Of a DNA stretch of 64,000 nucleotides, positions 41,001 through 47,000 are shown one piece after another. Below the pieces are notes generated by a model. The model saw only the letters and a program-made list of their open reading frames with translations. It made no database searches and was not told the origin of the DNA. Positions within the stretch are counted from its first letter, which is position 1. Each line of letters begins with the position of its first letter. Source of the DNA: Stichopus chloronotus (taxonomy: Eukaryota > Echinodermata > Holothuroidea > Aspidochirotida > Stichopodidae); contig CM037836.1 of assembly GCA_021234535.1 (NCBI GenBank), positions 15,855,111 to 15,919,110 on the forward strand, given 5' to 3'. The translations under genes and the position numbers were made by a program.

Positions 41001-44000
41001 GCAGCTTCCTGTACTTGGAAAAATGTCAACATCTTGGAGAAAGACCTACCCCACCACATGGCCTGGCCTATGGGCCTGGATGAGACTGTTGCCTACTTCA
41101 CTACCTCCAATTGATACGAATTTTGCATATCTGGTGAACATCCCATCTGGAGGAAAAAAAGCCTCATTTAAGTCTTAAAGTCATTCTGTTGAGAAATTAT
41201 ACTGAATAAGTCATTTTGATAACAGAAAATAAAGTTCATCAATGATTTTGTTCTTGATTGACTCAATAGATGTTGAGAAGTCTGTTACAGATCACAGAAC
41301 AATAAGGTTGTGTTGTAGTTTGAGGTTGTGGATGTTGCTCTTAGTTTTACCTGAAGAAGTAATATGTTGGAATCGTTATAATAGTGACAGAGTATTTTTT
41401 CTCCTCAATTTTGTGACTCAGAAGAATATTCTGTCGACAAATTCAGAGCAAAGTGAATGAGCTTCACATTTCAGTGGAGTCGTCTGTCCTGTTCAATATT
41501 GTTGCTCTGTCTCAACCTACAGAACATTCGACAGTTGGCCAGAATAAATTCTTCATTGACAAATCTTGCCTCTTCACGATCCTTACCAACATGGTAGAAT
41601 CCTTGTACATAACAAATGTAAAAATTGGTGTGAAGTTAAAAGTAAAGAACACAGTTTGTAGTGGTCCTTGAAAAGTCCTTGAATTTTCATGAGCCTTGAA
41701 AAGTCCTTGAAATGTCCTTAAATTGTAGAAATGTAGTCATGATTTCTTGAAAATATCCTTGAAATGAAGTTTTGGGGTGTACAATTTGTGTTCGTTTTAT
41801 TTCTTGCAAGATTTCACATTTAATTAATCCTCTTAATTTTGCGCTGACTGGTAAGGTTTGTGAATTGACACGTTAGCTTGCGGCAGGGGTATCTTGGTGG
41901 GGGGGGGGGGGGCAAAACTAGCCTGTTCAGCACAGCCTATAATATCATTAGTCTACTGTGTTGTGTGCAAAGCATATTGACAGATGTTAAGCTTAGGCTC
42001 TTTTCTAGATGTAACAACAAACGTAATCTGTGTGCTGCAGTTACTATATTGTGCCGTAGCCCTACTCATAGGTTACACAGCATATGCATGATTTTGACCA
42101 TACAGGAAATCCATAGAAATCCGGATTAATTGGGGGAATAAAATGCACACCTGAGCTGACTTTTACTTATCTCAACATTGATAAAATCCATTTTAACTTA
42201 GTCGAAAAGAAAACTGTCGTGAAATCTCAGCAGGTGGGATAAAATAGTGACTTCCTGCAAACGGCGCTGCTGGATACGCAGTTGTATTAAGCAGGTAACT
42301 AAGGAAGACTGGTAAACGTGTAGGTGTTTGTTCTGCAGTATTCAAATTTATGGGTCATGCCGCTGCCTTCATGTTAAATTTGTCTTTCAAGTTAATGTTG
42401 ACTCTTTGATGTGCACAATATTAGTAGAGATTCCAGCATTCTCAATTTAATTTGATTGTTTGAACATTATAGCAGGTTAATACACAGACACTTGGTTAAG
42501 TATAATTTACCGGCACATGTACTTGACGATCTGAATGAAGTTTTCGAGTGAAAGTCCATTTCAGTAGTACTTAAAAGTTGAAATGTCCTTGAACAGTCCT
42601 CAAATTTTTAATCCATGAACTGCTATGAACCCTGAAGAATTAAGACGGCCAAGTTTTACAACTACTGGATTCCTATTGTCTGTTGTAGAAAGCGTCTCTT
42701 GAGGTGAAACTCTGGATAGGTCTAATAATTTGAGAATTCCAGCATCTATGAAGGCCCACCTGAAACCAGTTCATGACTTTTATCTGTGAACAAAGCAGAA
42801 GGAAAATGCTGCAGTGCATATTATTCCATTAGCATGTGGTCTGAATCTTGTAATACTTACTGAAATACTGTATCATTTAATAAGGACTCCATCGCTCAGT
42901 CCTTTACACAATCGTAAAGGCCTAATACGAGCAGGTTGTTGCTCCATTGATGGATAATTTGTCTGAATTATTTGAGCAGTCCACGAAGATAAGGTCCATT
43001 CTTGATATTAAAAGTAATTGGTCCCAGAATGTTTCATTTCAGCAAATTACAGTAAATTTTCATTGTTGCAAACTTGTGAAATAGTGGCGTTCTTTGATAG
43101 GATTCGCCTACAGCAGTTTGAGCTGGGATTGGACCGCAGTCATCTGGTTGAAAAGCACCTCTCACCGCTTGGCCATAATGTGGGGGACTGGCAATGTTGT
43201 GATTAGAAGTATTAAAAGATCCTAGAAGTTACTCCATAGAAGATTCTGCCAAAGAGAACTTCACCAAAACTTTCAGACATCCTGCAAGGTCATCTTGTCT
43301 GGTAGTCACAAGACCTGTGCCGGGAACATGCTCATCTTACTTTTTCTTTTCTCCACCGAGTGACCCACTTCATAGTTGTAGTTCTCCAATAAATTATCTT
43401 TGGTTCTATATTTGAGGTTCCAGGTTCATAAAATCAGATTAATAAATTTCTCCCCAGCTGGTTTAGAACCTTGGACGTAAGCATTTGGAGATTTCACAGG
43501 CAGTAGTACTGACCACTGTGTTAAACTTTTTTGTGCAAGGCTGTGTTTGTTTTGTAACATTTGAATCTCTTAGTGTAAGGGAAAATAGAACGCAAGAACA
43601 GTTTAATAATTTTGAGTGTTTTTAACTCCAGCCATGGCACATCCAAAGCACTGGCAATAACCATTGAGCCAGGATTGCCACAAAGAAACTGTACTCATCT
43701 GTAATATTTGCAAGTCGATTCAGACAATTGTTTCACTTAAAACTGAATGCTGGAAACCAAAACTTTGCAAGTGCTCTACCACTGAGTAGGTAAAAAAAAA
43801 GTATATAAAGCGGATGAACAAAACGAGGTTTCAAGTATCTAATTCTCAGAATGCAAGGAATTAAAACTCCCTCACCAGGCTTGGAACTGCAGGTATCTAA
43901 AAAGTTAATTCATTCCCAGTGCTAAAACCATGGAGCATTACCTCAGAACTATACTTACATGGTTCTAAGAATTTTATCCTCTTAATTTCAAGAGACAGAG

Positions 44001-47000
44001 ATGAATCTGAACATTGAAAATATGAATCTCTTCTGAAGCAAAGTATTTTGCTATGTATTTCATCATCATCCCCTGAAGTAATGAATTTTGAGGTATCTAC
44101 ATGTTAAATTGATACTTACTAACAATTAGTTGTAAAACATTGGGTCCTGACTGATCAATTGCATGAGGGTAAAGAAATGTCGTATTATCTGTAACTTTTT
44201 GGTAATGTTGATGAGATACAGTATGCAATTGATTTGCTAAATTGTTAAAAGTTTCTGCTATATCAATCATATATTCATTAATTTCACAGAAAGGAAGTTC
44301 TGATGGTAGAATCAGGAGGTAAGTCAAAATTATCTTTTAAATCATGTTTACTTTGGACAGTTTGGGGTTATTTAAGTCGTTGCAGGACATAAACAATAAC
44401 TGGAGAGTTGCAATATTATTTGTGAAAATGCAGATTGACTGTGTTTGTAATGACGTTTGTGATAGTTGACAAACTTCTGTTTCTTTAGCTGAAAGGGAAG
44501 TAAGGCATTTGTGTTACATTATGTTTTATTAAACTGATACTTGTGGACACAGAATGAAAGATAAGTAAAGACAAGGAAGGACGGTGGCTTTCTTTTGAAA
44601 AACCAGGTTTTTCGTCGAGCAAAATTCACGTTACTTGTTGACCAACAATAATTTGTCCACCCAAACTTTCAAAACTTCAAATGATCCATCTTCGGTAACT
44701 CAGAGTATGCATGCACACTGTTTCGAGAAGATGAAGCGTTTGCAAGTTATCATTTATCAGCTTGAATGGTTTAACAGTGATTGAAGCTATTTTGGTTTAA
44801 CAATGATTAAAACTTTCTTTTTATGACATGTATTGTACATGCAATGCAAAAACTTTCAACATGCAAGCCACTCGGACTGATTTTGCCCCACAGATAGTTT
44901 TGAGTTTTCTTCAACGGCATAGCAAAAGTTAACTTTTCCATGCCGGTACAGTTCTTGTCAAAACTATTTAAATCAGGTCATCTAATGTTTTAAGTCCATT
45001 GCCGACAGATGTGAAAAACACTACATCAATACAGAATATAATATGTAGATTGTGTGGAGTACTTCAGTCTCAAGTGCCAAAATTCTCCAGGTATAGTAAA
45101 CACAGTGCATACTTTTACTTAATACGTCTATACGTGACCAAGTTTAATCAAAGTGTGAGCATACAATATTTGTCAGCTGGTTCGAAGTTTCTGCAATGTG
45201 CCAATGTAGGTCTATTAAATGGTATAGTGTGTAATCTTAAGCAAGAGGCAACATCTTAACATTGCAAGACGTGCAAGTTGAGTTACTCCCAGGGATGCAC
45301 AGCTTAAGCAGGTCAAATTGTGCAATATTTAACCAACTTTGATTACTTTCATTGCCTGTGTATAAGATGCATTTGTTATGTTTCCCCAAGACAAGCTGCA
45401 ACTGTAAAAATATTTAACATTTAACTCTCACCAAGTGGTAACCTAAAAAATTGACAGCTTAGACAGGAAAACCTGTAATAACTTTGAGTACTTACCTCAG
45501 CATAGATATTCCGTTTACATTTGCCTACATAGGGTCAGCCACACAATATTTGACCTGACGTAACCTATGATAATTATGAGTATCACCCATGGAGATTGGA
45601 AGCAACTTTGATATTTTTTTTCCCCACAGACTGGAAGACAAAGTCAAGGACCAGATTGAGGAAATTCAGGGTTTGAATAAACAGCTTGCAAACCTCCAGA
45701 CAAGGAACAGGAAACTGGATCAGAATAATGAAGGGCTTCAGAAGGAACTGGAGGAATTGAGAGAAGGTGTGTTACTTAAAGAACATCCTAAGTTACAAGA
45801 TTAAGAGAAGCTGTAATGTAGCTAAACAGTTATGTTCCAAGGCACACTTTTGGATGAAAGGTGCTAATACACTGGAATATAATCATGACCATCTCACATA
45901 TAAAAGTGGAAAAAAAAAAATCAAATTCAGTTGTCAGATGCCCAACTTTTTTATAGCTTAACAAAACCTATCATTGAAGAATAAACCCCTTGTACTGATG
46001 TCTTATAACAAGGGCTGAAACAAACAAACAATCAGTACATATTGCTACATCAGACACATACAGGTCGAATGATAGAGACACTGCCCGTGCAGACGTGCCT
46101 GGTGTTGACTTTAGTAACCACGAGGTTGCTTCACTGTATCACTGTGACATCACATGTAACGGGGTCTATTGGTAGATGTGGCATTGGTAAGTGGTCTATT
46201 GCTTAGTGTGATATCTGACCATTAGGAATAAATCTTTGTAAATGTGACGATGAGTTTTTTTTCTTTTTATTGAAAGGGCACCTAGGATTGCACAATATGA
46301 AAGGAAAACTTCATCAATGGCAATATTTGTCAGTTAAAACATGCAATCAAACATGTCTAAGTTTTTACTAAAGCCGGATAAATATTATGGTCTAAATAAA
46401 TATGCATTAGACTCTCTTTACACGTACCACTCTTGCGATCTCCAGTGAGTCTAATTTTGTTCGAGTTACATTCTGAGAGATGCCATGATTTTTACTCTTC
46501 CCAGATAAATCCAAATGCAAGAATTGTGAGAAGTCCAAAGGTGACCTTGATGAATTAAAAAAACAGAAGAGCACCTTAGAGGAAGAAAATGACGACCTGA
46601 TTCGAGAGGTGGAGAGAATGCAGTCCCTCCTGAATATTCATATGCAAGATGGTAAACAAGAACAGAAAACAACTCCTACGTAAGTACACCGCCCCCCCCC
46701 CCACCCCCTTAGAGGTAACAGTAATTGCATTAAGGCTCTATGAAGTTTTTGATTGGTGGCTCTTTTAAATAAACTCAGCTGAGGTATAAGCCAGGATTAA
46801 GAGCCTAAAACACTTGGAGCCTCCTCGGCAAAATTTACCACAATGGTGTCTTTCCCAGCCTTTGTCCACTCAAGGGAAATCCATTGTAGCACTACACAGT
46901 ATCAGTATAAATCAAGACAGGACTGGTGGTATGAAGTTAAATTAAACCTCTTTATTCAAACACAACATGTTGTTTAAATTACAACAAAGAAGTACTGATG

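Noticed and set aside
40281..41083. Open frames that might be transposon proteins
   Set aside because: No reverse transcriptase, integrase or transposase motif is readable; composition is that of repeat DNA.
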